Of a DNA stretch of 64,000 bases, positions 41,914-51,149 are shown piece by piece; positions within the stretch are counted from its first letter, which is position 1; every line of letters starts with the position of its first letter. The position numbers were made by a program, and so were the translations under genes. The notes under the pieces were generated by a model that saw nothing but the letters and a program-made list of their open reading frames with translations, made no database searches and was not told the origin of the DNA. Origin of the DNA: an uncultured Helicobacteraceae bacterium (GTDB lineage: Bacteria > Campylobacterota > Campylobacteria > Campylobacterales > Helicobacteraceae); contig CAJTQL010000003.1 of assembly GCA_910578285.1 (NCBI GenBank), forward strand, positions 1 to 64,000, given 5' to 3'.

Positions 41914-41940
41914 TCTCTTCCTTTTTGCTTTATCTCTTGA

Positions 41941-43188
41941 TTATAACCTTTTTATGCTTGTTTCACGCTTGTAGCAACAGATTCCGCCCACAAAGCTTGC
42001 AGCGACTTCGCCAAAGAGTTGCTGCCCAGAGTATGGAGAGAGAGCGCCTTTGGGCGAGGTTGTCGCATGCGTATCAACAAGGATAATGTCGGCGTCAGCA
42101 CCAACGGCAAGAATGCCTTTATGTATGTTGAGAATCTGTGCAGGGTGTAGTGAGCAATAACGTGAAACCTCGCTAAGAGTGAGGATTTTGGGCTTGACAA
42201 GGAAGGTGTAAAGCAGCGAAAAGTAGTCATGGAGTGCGTCAATGCCAAAGGCAGCTTCTTCAAACGCAAGGTCTTTGCGTGTGATTGTCGAGGGCGAATG
42301 GAGCGACGTGAGTGTGTGGATTCTGCCTTTTTGGAGCGACTGGAGCAGTTTTTGGCGCGTTTCATCGCCTTTGAGTGGCGGGAGAATTTTTGCTGCTGTG
42401 TTGTAGTCTTTGCAGAGTTCTTCGGTGAGCACGAGATGATGAATCGAACATTCAGAGAAAATGTGGGGATTCTCCTCGCGACAGCGGTCGATGATTGTGA
42501 GGCTACGTTCGCTGCTAAGGGCGCAAAATCGTAAAGTATTCCCCATAAAAACGGCGACTTCGCTCATCTTGGCAACCTCTTTGACTTCGCTAAGGCTCGG
42601 GATTGCTGGCAATCCCATTTCTGCCGAAAGATAGCTATCATTCATTGCGCCATTCCCGCGCAATGTTGGGTCATCGCAACGACAAAAGAGCGGAATCTGC
42701 AAAAATAATGCGTATTCGCATGCGCGGCGCATGAGGTTGCCATCAAGATGTGAATCAACAAAAATCGCCTTGCAGCCCTTTTTGTTGAGAATCGAAAGTT
42801 CCGATAGATTGCCATCGGAGCGGATTGCTGAAGCAATCGGAAAAAGATTGATTTTGTGCAATGCGCACATGCTATGAATCAATTCAATCGTTTCTTCAGA
42901 ATCGATTCGTGGTTGGCAATCAGGCAGCAGGGCAATACTTCCAACACCGCCTCTGTGTGCTGATTCGATGAGAGAAAGGAGATTTTTGGTATTGAGACTT
43001 TTGTCAGATAAGGAAACATTGAGGTCAATGAGTGAAGGTAGAAGCACAAGCCCAGAACAATCAAGAATCTCCTCGCCCTTTTGGGGCACGAGATTGGGAG
43101 CAATCTCGGTGATGACGCCATTTGCGATACGTATATCACCTTGTGTGTTTGTCGCATAATCGCATAAAGTGGCAGATTTGAATAGCAT
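41941..43188 (-). CDS. Dihydroorotase-like protein lacking the HxH metal motif
   Basis: 415 aa, dihydroorotase-like amidohydrolase fold (HP0266-like). ATG 43188 has AAGGAAG upstream. Where active enzymes have D-x-H-x-H after the first strand, this protein reads LPSLIDLNVSLSDK, with N57 and S59 in place of the two metal-binding histidines. Other family landmarks remain (FVDSHLDGNL, FCRCDDPTLRGN, ADADIILVDT). It is therefore probably not a working dihydroorotase and may be a structural partner, as non-catalytic PyrC paralogues are for aspartate transcarbamoylase in some bacteria. It starts 10 bp after ccdA. Confidence 0.85.
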   Translation of the reverse strand: MLFKSATLCDYATNTQGDIRIANGVITEIAPNLVPQKGEEILDCSGLVLLPSLIDLNVSLSDKSLNTKNLLSLIESAHRGGVGSIALLPDCQPRIDSEETIELIHSMCALHKINLFPIASAIRSDGNLSELSILNKKGCKAIFVDSHLDGNLMRRACEYALFLQIPLFCRCDDPTLRGNGAMNDSYLSAEMGLPAIPSLSEVKEVAKMSEVAVFMGNTLRFCALSSERSLTIIDRCREENPHIFSECSIHHLVLTEELCKDYNTAAKILPPLKGDETRQKLLQSLQKGRIHTLTSLHSPSTITRKDLAFEEAAFGIDALHDYFSLLYTFLVKPKILTLSEVSRYCSLHPAQILNIHKGILAVGADADIILVDTHATTSPKGALSPYSGQQLFGEVAASFVGGICCYKRETSIKRL

Positions 43189-43198
43189 GATTTCTTCC

Positions 43199-43957
43199 TT
43201 AGTTGGTAGAATAAAGTGGCACAAGTAGGGCAGACAGCTCCGTTGTCATACCAAACAGCATGAGAATGCCCATAAGAAGAAGGAGCGCAGCGGCAATTTT
43301 TTGGGCAAACATGAGATTTTGTTTGTGCTTTGTAAGAAATTGCAATGCGCTTTGTACGAAGAGTGCGGCGAGTAAAAAGGGCAGGGCAAGCCCGAATGTG
43401 TAGCATAATAGTAGTATCACTCCCGATTCGCGCTCGCTACTTGCAAGCAAGATGATTGACGAGAGTAAGGGACCAATGCAAGGACTCCAGCCTAGCGCAA
43501 AGAAGATTCCAAGAACAAAAGCTCCAAAGACATTGTTTGCTTGGCTTTTGGTGTGGATTCTCGCTTCGCGCTGCAAGAAGCCAATGTGCAGCACACCAAG
43601 CAATTGCAAGCCAAACACAATCACGACAATCCCCGCAATATGATGAAAGAATATGGGGGTGTTAAACAACGTGAAAAGGGGTTGGTTGAATAAAAAATGT
43701 ATGAGCCCAATCATGCTCGCACCAAGCAGCAAAAAGACGAGTGAAAAGCCAAGCACAAAACAGAGACTGCGCACAAAGAGAATCTTTTTTGTGCCTTGTA
43801 GCTCGGATATGGGGACGCTTGCAAGATAGGAAAAATAAATGGGCAACAAGGGGAGAATGCAAGGGCTAAGAAAAGTCGCGATTCCCGCAAAAACGCTAAT
43901 GGCTATCGTTGAGGGTGAAACACCGCCTAGAATGAGATTGGCAAAGCTTGCAAACAT
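43199..43957 (-). CDS. ccdA: Cytochrome c biogenesis protein CcdA
   Basis: 252 aa, six membrane segments. IATFLSPCILPLLPIYFSYLA and GIFFALGWSPCIGPLLSSIILLAS carry the two conserved Cys-Pro or Pro-Cys redox sites that pass electrons to periplasmic thioredoxins for cytochrome c maturation. ATG 43957 with AAGGA upstream is chosen over an earlier in-frame ATG. It is the promoter-proximal gene of the leftward operon. Confidence 0.92.
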   Translation of the reverse strand: MFASFANLILGGVSPSTIAISVFAGIATFLSPCILPLLPIYFSYLASVPISELQGTKKILFVRSLCFVLGFSLVFLLLGASMIGLIHFLFNQPLFTLFNTPIFFHHIAGIVVIVFGLQLLGVLHIGFLQREARIHTKSQANNVFGAFVLGIFFALGWSPCIGPLLSSIILLASSERESGVILLLCYTFGLALPFLLAALFVQSALQFLTKHKQNLMFAQKIAAALLLLMGILMLFGMTTELSALLVPLYSTN

Positions 43958-43984
43958 GGCATTCCTTGTGCAAAAATTGCCCAT

Positions 43985-43990
43985 ATTATA
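43985..43990 (-). promoter_or_regulatory. -10 box for the ccdA operon
   Basis: TATAAT on the minus strand, 28 bp before ATG 43957. It diverges from the promoter of the DEAD-box gene. Confidence 0.55.
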
Positions 43991-44041
43991 ACGATACTTT
44001 TTTTAACCAATCGTTTTAGCCTAGAGTTTATTTTTTTTGGA

Positions 44042-44047
44042 TACAAT
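44042..44047 (+). promoter_or_regulatory. -10 box (TACAAT) for the DEAD-box gene
   Basis: GGATACAAT 66 bp before ATG 44113; no -35 consensus is visible. Confidence 0.45.
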
Positions 44048-44112
44048 GATGAAAAATTGGATTGAACTTCTCATACAATAAATTGATAAAGAAAGTAGGA
44101 TTAAACATAATC

Positions 44113-45549
44113 ATGGAGAACTCGGACAATTCCTCAACCATTCAAGATTTTGCTGCATTTGAACTCAAATCTCAACTGCTAAAAGGCATTCAAGAAGCGG
44201 GTTTTTCGACACCATCGCCTATTCAGGTGCAGTCGATTCCGCTCATTTTAGGAGGGCATGATCTCATCGCCCAAGCACAAACAGGGACAGGCAAAACAGC
44301 AGCTTTTGCGCTGCCGCTGATTCAGCGTTTGCACAATAATGGCGAGATTGAAGCATTGGTGATCACACCAACGCGTGAGCTCGCTATGCAGGTGAGCGAA
44401 GAGATTTTTAAGCTCGGACATTTTTGCAACACACGCACGGTCTGTGTCTATGGCGGACAGAGTGCGAGCCGACAGATTGAGCTGCTCAAGAAACGTCCGC
44501 AAGTTGTGATTGCCACGCCGGGGCGGCTTTTGGATTTTTTGCGCAACGACAAAATTCCGCGTTTCAATCCCAAGATTGTTGTGCTTGATGAATCAGATGA
44601 AATGCTCGATATGGGGTTTTTGGAAGACATCGAGGAAATTTTTTCATATCTCCCCACACGTCGCCAAACATTGCTTTTTTCGGCGACAATGCCGTTGCCT
44701 ATCAAGCAGCTTGCGCAGAAGATTCTCGATAATCCTAAGCTCGTCAAGATTGCCACTAAGGAAACAACCAATAGCGACATTCGGCAACGCTATTATATCA
44801 TCAACGAAGGTGAGCGCGAACTTGCCATTGTGCGGTTGATTGATAGTGAGATGCCCACAAAGGCAATCATCTTTACGCGCACCAAAAAAGAAGCTGATAG
44901 TCTTTGTGTGAATCTCGTGGCGCGCGGCTATCATGCGGGCGCGCTGCATGGCGATATGCAGCAAATCGAGCGGCGCAATGCGATTACGGCATTTAAAGAT
45001 GGCAATGTTGAGATGCTTATCGCCACAGACATTGCTGCACGTGGGCTTGATATTAGTGATGTGAGCCATGTGTTCAATTACCATATCCCGCTCAATCCCG
45101 AAAGTTATGTGCACAGAATCGGGCGCACAGGACGTGCAGGCAAAAAGGGTATCGCCATCACGCTCACCACGCCGCTTGAGTTTAAAGAAATGCGCCGTAT
45201 TGCTGAAAACACCAAGGCACATATCGAGCTCTACGAGATTCCAACCATTGCTGACACGATGAAGTCGCTTGATTCAAAGATTATCAAAGAATTATTAAAT
45301 GCGCCAATTACAGACGAGGCACTGCAAATCTATGAAGCTCTAAGTGATGAGATTCAAGCTTCGCAACTCGCCTGCAAGCTTCTCTCGCTGCTGTTTGCGC
45401 GCAAGCAGATTCTTGGACCTGATAAAATCGGCTTATCAAAAGCGGATTTGAGTCAAATTGAGGCATCGCTTCGCAAGACCGTAACGAGTAAAACATCGCA
45501 AAGACGTTCACGCCGAAGAATCCAGCACCGATTTAGGCAACATTATTAG
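44113..45549 (+). CDS. DEAD-box RNA helicase (motif II is DESD)
   Basis: 478 aa. The Q motif is FSTPSPIQVQSIP, Walker A AQTGTGKT (55-62), motif Ib TPGR, motif II DESD (159-162) instead of DEAD, motif III SAT, motif V ATDIAARGLD, motif VI HRIGRTGR. The C-terminus ends in a basic tail (RRSRRRIQHRFRQ) that probably binds RNA. It corresponds in position to the single DEAD-box helicase of H. pylori. ATG 44113 is the start; the earlier TTG frame has no support. It acts in RNA folding or decay. Confidence 0.9.
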   Translation: MENSDNSSTIQDFAAFELKSQLLKGIQEAGFSTPSPIQVQSIPLILGGHDLIAQAQTGTGKTAAFALPLIQRLHNNGEIEALVITPTRELAMQVSEEIFKLGHFCNTRTVCVYGGQSASRQIELLKKRPQVVIATPGRLLDFLRNDKIPRFNPKIVVLDESDEMLDMGFLEDIEEIFSYLPTRRQTLLFSATMPLPIKQLAQKILDNPKLVKIATKETTNSDIRQRYYIINEGERELAIVRLIDSEMPTKAIIFTRTKKEADSLCVNLVARGYHAGALHGDMQQIERRNAITAFKDGNVEMLIATDIAARGLDISDVSHVFNYHIPLNPESYVHRIGRTGRAGKKGIAITLTTPLEFKEMRRIAENTKAHIELYEIPTIADTMKSLDSKIIKELLNAPITDEALQIYEALSDEIQASQLACKLLSLLFARKQILGPDKIGLSKADLSQIEASLRKTVTSKTSQRRSRRRIQHRFRQHY

Positions 45550-45560
45550 GAATATATGGC

Positions 45561-46694
45561 ATGGAGTTTGAGAAATATCCGTTTGAGAAATTGCGTGCGT
45601 TGTTTGCGCCGCTCTCTCCCGCGCCGTTGTCTCCGATTGCGCTCACAATTGGTGAGCCGCAGTTTTCCACTCCAAAGGCGATTTGCGATGCGCTTGTCGC
45701 AAATGTCGCTAAGCTCAACAAATACCCAAACTCTAGCGGCGAAGCAACGCTCAAAGACGCCGTGTGTAGTTATGTCTCGCGCCGCTACCAAGTCGCGCTC
45801 ACGTCTTCAGAGGTTGTGCTGACTTTTGGTACGCGCGAGGCGCTGTTCAATCTCCCGCAGTTTTTGCTGTTTGACAAACCCAATCCGACAATTGCCTATC
45901 CCAATCCGTTCTATCAAATCTATGAAGGTGCGGCAAAAATGGCGCGCGCGCGCGTTTTGTATATGCCGCTTGTCGCCGAGAATGGTTTCTCTCCCTCGCT
46001 TTCGCCCGCGTCTTTGGAATCTGTCGATGTCGTGATTCTGAATTCGCCCAATAACCCCACAGGTGCTGCGCTTTCGTTCGATTCGCTTTGTGAATGGGTG
46101 CGGCTTGCGCTTGCGTATGATTTTGTGATTATCAGCGATGAATGTTATGGCGACATCTATGAAAACGAGCCACCTGCCTCGATTCTGCAGGCTTGTATTG
46201 CTGTGGGCAATACAAGCTTTAAAAATATTCTTGCGCTCAACTCTGCTAGCAAACGTTCAAGTGCTCCCGGACTTCGCAGCGGCTATGTTGCCGGCGATAG
46301 CGAGATTTTGCAGCATTATATGCGCTACCGCACGTATGTGGGTTGTGCTGTGCCATTGCCATTGCAAGACGCTGCCATTGTGGCATGGAATGATGATGTC
46401 GCTGCCAAAGAAGCGCGTGCCATCTATCGCGCAAACTTCGCGCTTGCGCGCGAGATTTTGGGCGCGACAATCGCACCATACACCTTCTATGTTTGGCTTT
46501 TTGTGGGCGATGATATTGCATTTGCGCGCGAGCTCTACCAAACGCAGAATGTCTCGGTTTTGCCCGGGCGCTTCTTGGGGCGCGAGGGCTCTGGTGCTGG
46601 TTTTGTGCGCATTGCGCTTGTCTATGACACACCAACATGCAAAGAGGCGCTAGTGCGGATTGCTAAAGTCTATGAAAAAATGAGTAAGAAATAA
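45561..46694 (+). CDS. dapC: Aminotransferase, succinyldiaminopimelate type
   Basis: 377-aa class I/II PLP aminotransferase. NSPNNPTG, ISDECYGDIY and the PLP lysine in NSASKRSSAPGLRSGY are present. Position directly before murC matches H. pylori HP0624, usually assigned to the diaminopimelate branch that feeds peptidoglycan. ATG 45561 is close to the preceding stop. Substrate assignment rests on context. Confidence 0.85.
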   Translation: MEFEKYPFEKLRALFAPLSPAPLSPIALTIGEPQFSTPKAICDALVANVAKLNKYPNSSGEATLKDAVCSYVSRRYQVALTSSEVVLTFGTREALFNLPQFLLFDKPNPTIAYPNPFYQIYEGAAKMARARVLYMPLVAENGFSPSLSPASLESVDVVILNSPNNPTGAALSFDSLCEWVRLALAYDFVIISDECYGDIYENEPPASILQACIAVGNTSFKNILALNSASKRSSAPGLRSGYVAGDSEILQHYMRYRTYVGCAVPLPLQDAAIVAWNDDVAAKEARAIYRANFALAREILGATIAPYTFYVWLFVGDDIAFARELYQTQNVSVLPGRFLGREGSGAGFVRIALVYDTPTCKEALVRIAKVYEKMSKK

Positions 46695-46695
46695 A

Positions 46696-48018
46696 ATGAC
46701 ACCAAAAAAGATTCATTTTATTGGCATTGGAGGGATTGGAATCTCGGGACTTGCGCGTTATCTTAGGGCGCAGGGTGTTGAGGTGAGTGGTTCGGATATT
46801 TGCGCAAATGCTATCACACAGAGCCTGCAAGCGCTTGGAATCCCGATTATGATCCCACACCATGCAAGCGCGATTACCAACCAAGATGTCGTCGTTCATT
46901 CAGCGATTATCAAACAAAACAATATTGAGATTGTCGCAGCAAAAGAACGTGGAATCGCTGTGCTTTCGCGCAAAGAAGCGTTGCCAATGATTCTAAGCCA
47001 CAAAAAAGTCTATGCGATTGCGGGCGCGCATGGCAAGAGTACAACGAGTGCGATTTTGAGCACACTCTTGCCCGAAGCAAGTGCCATTATTGGTGCAATC
47101 AGCAAGGAATTTGATTCAAATGTGCGTGAGATTAAGAGCGAAAGTGTTGTTTTTGAAGCTGATGAGAGCGACCAAAGCTTTTTGCACACAAGCCCCTATT
47201 GTTCGATTGTTGTCAATGCCGAGCCTGAACATCTCGAGAACTATCACAATGACGCATACCTCTTGCGCAGCGCGTATGCGCAGTTTTTGTTGAATGCGCC
47301 CAAACGCGTCATCAATGCCGAAGACCCCTATTTACGCACACTCGAAGAATTGCGTGCTGTGCGGCTTTTCCCTTGTAAAGACATCACAGATGTGAGCTAT
47401 GAGCTTGTCGATGGTGAGCCTTACACACGTTTTTGCTTACGCGATTTGGGTAGCTTTTGTGTCTGGGGGATTGGCGAGCATATCGCGCTTGATGCGGCGC
47501 TTGCTCTGCTTGCGCTTGTGGGCGAGGTTGATTTAGAAACATTGCGGCGCCGTCTTGCTGACTATCGCGGGATTAAGAAACGTTTTGATGTGATTCAAAA
47601 GGGCAAGCTGATTATCATCGATGACTATGCGCACCACCCTACCGAGATTGAAACCACGCTTGTGGCTGTGAATCGCTATCGTGAGTTGCTCGGTGGGCGG
47701 GACTTGTGTGTGATTTGGCAGCCACACAAATATTCGCGCCTTGCGGCAAATCTTGAGCGATTCAAATCATGTTTTGGCGAATCGATGGACTTGGTGATTT
47801 TGCCTGTATATGCTGCTGGCGAAGCGCCAATCGAGATAGACTTGGCTGAAGAATTTGCACACTATCGCCCCACAATGGCGAGCCACATCATGCGCGTGAA
47901 TCATGGCGATGACCAGCGCATTTTGGTGATGCAGGGTGAGACAATCGTGCGCGAAATTGATTCGGGGATGGTTGTGGGCTTTGGTGCGGGCGACATTACA
48001 AATATGTTGAGGGGATAA
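46696..48018 (+). CDS. murC: UDP-N-acetylmuramate-L-alanine ligase
   Basis: 440 aa; adds the first amino acid of the peptidoglycan stem. GIGGIGISGLARYLRAQG binds UDP, IAGAHGKSTTSA is the ATP loop, VFEADESDQSFL and IIDDYAHHPTEI are the Mur-ligase signatures. One base separates it from the aminotransferase and its stop overlaps the next gene by one base. Confidence 0.96.
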   Translation: MTPKKIHFIGIGGIGISGLARYLRAQGVEVSGSDICANAITQSLQALGIPIMIPHHASAITNQDVVVHSAIIKQNNIEIVAAKERGIAVLSRKEALPMILSHKKVYAIAGAHGKSTTSAILSTLLPEASAIIGAISKEFDSNVREIKSESVVFEADESDQSFLHTSPYCSIVVNAEPEHLENYHNDAYLLRSAYAQFLLNAPKRVINAEDPYLRTLEELRAVRLFPCKDITDVSYELVDGEPYTRFCLRDLGSFCVWGIGEHIALDAALALLALVGEVDLETLRRRLADYRGIKKRFDVIQKGKLIIIDDYAHHPTEIETTLVAVNRYRELLGGRDLCVIWQPHKYSRLAANLERFKSCFGESMDLVILPVYAAGEAPIEIDLAEEFAHYRPTMASHIMRVNHGDDQRILVMQGETIVREIDSGMVVGFGAGDITNMLRG

Positions 48019-48242
48019 TGGAACGAGCATTTCGCTATCGCTTGGTGATGTTTGGATTTTCCGCAATGTGCGAAGATATGGACGAAGTGCGCCTCCGATT
48101 GCGTGGCTATCCGCCGAATCGAGCAAAAAGCGAGGCAGGCGACCAATGCTATCTTGTCGATTTGCAGCAGGGGGTTCAATATGCCATTGTATTGCGCAAC
48201 GACCGATTTGAGGTTGATGAGAATGCGTGCAAGCAACTATAA
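48018..48242 (+). CDS. Small conserved protein (HP0622-like position)
   Basis: 74 aa, soluble, unrecognised. YRLVMFGFSAMCEDMDEVRLRLRGYPPN suggests a short alpha/beta fold. The TAATG overlap with murC indicates coupling. H. pylori has a small gene at the same place. Confidence 0.7.
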   Translation: MERAFRYRLVMFGFSAMCEDMDEVRLRLRGYPPNRAKSEAGDQCYLVDLQQGVQYAIVLRNDRFEVDENACKQL

Positions 48243-48251
48243 GGAGAGGGA

Positions 48252-48992
48252 ATGAGGAAAATTTTTATTTTTTGTGCGTTCATCGCGCTCGCCCATGCGG
48301 AGCTGTTTGTCTATGGACCAAGTGGACCTGCGCCCGTCATCAACGAGCTTGCACGGCAGTTTAGCGAGAAAACAGGTGAAAAGATTACGATTATTGCAGG
48401 ACCTTTTGCGCAATGGATTGACCAAGCAAAGGAGAATGCCGACGTGATTTATGCAGGCAATTCTTCAATGATGGATTTTCTTGTGGCGCAAATGCCACAG
48501 CAGCTTAGCCATAATGATGTACGTGTGCTCAATATCCGCGAAGCTGGGATTGTCGTGCGCCCCGGCAATCCGCAGCACATTCATCGCTTTGAAGACCTCA
48601 CACGTGATGGAATCCGCATTATGGTTGTGAGTGGTGCAGGGCAAGTGGGGCTATATGAAGATATGGCACTCAAGGGGGGCGATAGGAGCGTGCTTGTCAA
48701 ATTGCGCAAAAATATCCAATTCTATGCCACCACCACTGCCGAGGCGATTGACCGCTGGAATAGCGACAATACGCTCGATGCATTCATTGTTTGGGAACAT
48801 TGGGGAATCTCGCTTGGCAAGCGCGAGGCAACCTTTGTGCGTGCAGATTTTGCGCATATCCTCTATCGCGCTGCTGAAATTGCGATTACCAAAACAAGCC
48901 CAAATCGTCAGCAAGCAGGGGAATTTGTCGAGTTTTTGCAAACACAAGAAGCACAAGAGGTTTGGCGCAAAATGGGCTGGAAGGGCTTATAA
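48252..48992 (+). CDS. AcfC-like periplasmic substrate-binding protein
   Basis: 246 aa with a signal peptide (KIFIFCAFIALAHA|E). The mature protein is a type II periplasmic binding fold: LFVYGPSGPAPVINELARQFSEKTG, DVIYAGNSSMMDF, GIVVRPGNP, and VVSGAGQVGLYEDMA. This matches the accessory colonization factor AcfC / molybdate-binding relatives. AAGGAGAG precedes ATG 48252. No permease genes are adjacent, so the partner is unknown. Confidence 0.8.
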   Translation: MRKIFIFCAFIALAHAELFVYGPSGPAPVINELARQFSEKTGEKITIIAGPFAQWIDQAKENADVIYAGNSSMMDFLVAQMPQQLSHNDVRVLNIREAGIVVRPGNPQHIHRFEDLTRDGIRIMVVSGAGQVGLYEDMALKGGDRSVLVKLRKNIQFYATTTAEAIDRWNSDNTLDAFIVWEHWGISLGKREATFVRADFAHILYRAAEIAITKTSPNRQQAGEFVEFLQTQEAQEVWRKMGWKGL

Positions 48993-49053
48993 GCTAGGAT
49001 ACAGCTTGTGTTGCTAGAATCCCTGATAATATTTGTTATTGAGGAGGTTTTGC

Positions 49054-50445
49054 ATGGTAAATTCTTCAACATTTGTCGCCTGTAGCAACCCAAATGGCGT
49101 GCTTTTCCGCAAAAAACGTTATGTACTTTATGCCCTAGCGTCTCTCGCGATTTTCATAATGCCCTTCATTCGCATAGGCGATGGGCATATTTTTTTATTG
49201 TCATTTGACCACAAACAATTCCATTTGCTTGGCACGGTGTTTGATACCCAAGAGTTTTATCTTTTGCCTTTTTTAAGCATTCTTCTATTCTTGGGAATCT
49301 TTTTTATGACGACACTTGCCGGACGCGTATGGTGCGGTTGGGCTTGCCCGCAGACGCTGTTTCGTGTTCTCTATCGTGATTTGCTTGAGACGAAGATTCT
49401 AGGTTTGCGTGATAAAATCTCCAACAAACAAAAAGAGCCCGACATGAGCCTTTGGGCAAACAAGCTCAAACGAGCCATTGCTATGGCAATTTGGGCGGTG
49501 TTTGTGCTCATTGCAGTTGCGGGCTTTTTGTGGTATTTCGTCCCGCCTGAAGATTTCTTTGTCTATATCTTTCAAGGGCCGCGTGAGCACCCTGTTTTGT
49601 TTGTTTTTTGGCTTGGAATCTCGACATTTTTATTTTTTGACATCACGCTATTAAAAGAGAAATTTTGCTTTTTTATTTGTCCCTATTGCCGCGTGCAATC
49701 AGTGATGTATGATAAAGATACCATTATGGTCGTGTATGACTATCAGCGCGGCGGCACTGTGTATGAAGGCGGCAAGAAGCTTTGGAAAAAGCCTGAAACT
49801 CCCAATGCAGAATGTACTGGCTGTGAGGCATGTGTGCGTGTCTGCCCCACACATATTGATATTCGCAAGGGTATGCAGCTTGAATGTATCAATTGTTTAG
49901 AATGCGCCGATGCATGTACGAAGGTGATGGGCAAACTTGGCAAAGCACCTCTTATTGGCTGGACATCGATGAATACGGTGCAAACACGTGAAAAGGTTAG
50001 AATCTTTCGATTCCGCACCGTGGCGTATATGGTCGCACTCACCGCCGTGTTTATCGGACTTTTGGTGATAGGCGGAACAAAAGAAACCATGTTGCTGAAT
50101 ATCAACCGCACAACGGAACTCTATACGCTCAATAAAAGCAATGGCAACATCGAAAATGCGTATGCTTTTTTGTTCCACAATACAAGCAGCGTGCCACATA
50201 CCTATACCTTCGAGCTACCCGATAACCCCGAGATTGTCATCAAGCGCCCCAAAGAACCTCTCAAGCTTGATGCAGGTGAGAAGAGCAAACAAGTTGTCGT
50301 GCTTGAAGCAACAGGCAATCCGAACACAACGAGCGAGAATCTGATTGTTCCATTGCGAATCCGCGCTTTTGCCGAGGATGCAAAAGATGAGGTTTTTGTC
50401 GAACGCGAAAGTATTTTTGTCTATCCTCCACGAAGTGCGCCATAA
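49054..50445 (+). CDS. ccoG: Cytochrome oxidase accessory protein CcoG
   Basis: 463 aa. An N-terminal membrane part (segments near 25-45, 70-95, 145-170, 190-210, 325-345) has CGWACPQTLFR and FFICPYCRVQS; a cytosolic 2x[4Fe-4S] ferredoxin domain has CTGCEACVRVCP and CINCLECADAC. A C-terminal periplasmic Ig-like domain follows. CcoG helps mature cbb3 oxidase, probably by copper reduction. ATG 49054 with GAGGAGG 6 bp upstream is preferred to the earlier in-frame codon. Confidence 0.93.
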   Translation: MVNSSTFVACSNPNGVLFRKKRYVLYALASLAIFIMPFIRIGDGHIFLLSFDHKQFHLLGTVFDTQEFYLLPFLSILLFLGIFFMTTLAGRVWCGWACPQTLFRVLYRDLLETKILGLRDKISNKQKEPDMSLWANKLKRAIAMAIWAVFVLIAVAGFLWYFVPPEDFFVYIFQGPREHPVLFVFWLGISTFLFFDITLLKEKFCFFICPYCRVQSVMYDKDTIMVVYDYQRGGTVYEGGKKLWKKPETPNAECTGCEACVRVCPTHIDIRKGMQLECINCLECADACTKVMGKLGKAPLIGWTSMNTVQTREKVRIFRFRTVAYMVALTAVFIGLLVIGGTKETMLLNINRTTELYTLNKSNGNIENAYAFLFHNTSSVPHTYTFELPDNPEIVIKRPKEPLKLDAGEKSKQVVVLEATGNPNTTSENLIVPLRIRAFAEDAKDEVFVERESIFVYPPRSAP

Positions 50446-50449
50446 GTCG

Positions 50450-51016
50450 TTAGATTCCAAGCAAATATTTAAACTCGGCGAGTTTCTCGCCGCTTGCTTG
50501 CAGCGCAAACTCCGCGCCTGTGCTGTCAAAAACCTGCTGCGTTATGTGAATGCCAATCTTTTTGATGAGGTATTGCGCATGTTGCAGCTTGCCAAAAGGC
50601 ACATGGATTTGCAAAGAATCAAAGATAACATAGGGCACAAGCTCGGCGTTTGCGATGGTTTGCAGTGCGCAATCCGTATAGGCACGCACGAGTCCCCCGA
50701 TTCCAAGCAATGTGCCACCAAAATAACGTACACTGATAAATCCGATATTCACAAGATTTGCTCCGCGCAAAACATTGAGCGTGGGCATTCCGCTGCTACC
50801 TTTTGGTTCGCCATCATCGCTAAAGCTTTCCACAATTTGTTTGTGTACATTGGATATCCGCGAGCTCGTTACAAAATGCACGGCTTTTGGATGTTTATCA
50901 TGCAGCTTTTGTAGTGTTGCCTCAAAATGTGTGCTTGGACAAAGGAATCCATGGAAGTGCGAGCCTTTGTGGCTGACTGTCGCGTTTGCAATGTGTTGGA
51001 TTGTATAGAGATTCAT
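50450..51016 (-). CDS. YigZ/IMPACT family protein
   Basis: 188 aa. The N-terminal UPF0029 domain has SRISNVHKQIVESFSDDGEPKGSSGMP and VNIGFISVRYFGGTLLGIGGLVRAYTDCA, the hallmark of IMPACT/YigZ proteins, and a short C-terminal ferredoxin-like domain follows. Related proteins modulate translation stress responses in eukaryotes; the bacterial role is unclear. ATG 51016 is chosen, without a strong ribosome site. It converges on ccoG with a 4-bp gap. Confidence 0.88.
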   Translation of the reverse strand: MNLYTIQHIANATVSHKGSHFHGFLCPSTHFEATLQKLHDKHPKAVHFVTSSRISNVHKQIVESFSDDGEPKGSSGMPTLNVLRGANLVNIGFISVRYFGGTLLGIGGLVRAYTDCALQTIANAELVPYVIFDSLQIHVPFGKLQHAQYLIKKIGIHITQQVFDSTGAEFALQASGEKLAEFKYLLGI

Positions 51017-51149
51017 GAAAATATGGCAACGCTCCTGCTTATGTAGAATCATAAATTGTCTTTATTAAGCAATCTATGTTCCTTTCTTGATTCTTTGTAT
51101 ATTGATTGCCATGCGTCCTAGACTCATAATGACAACAATAAACCCCAAT

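Noticed and set aside
49224..49242. TGGCAC-like sigma-54 site inside ccoG
   Set aside because: The -12 part is TTGAT, not TTGC, and it lies within a coding region with no gene start downstream.
50345..50914. 189-codon plus-strand frame over the IMPACT-family gene
   Set aside because: It overlaps two well-supported genes and shows no domain.
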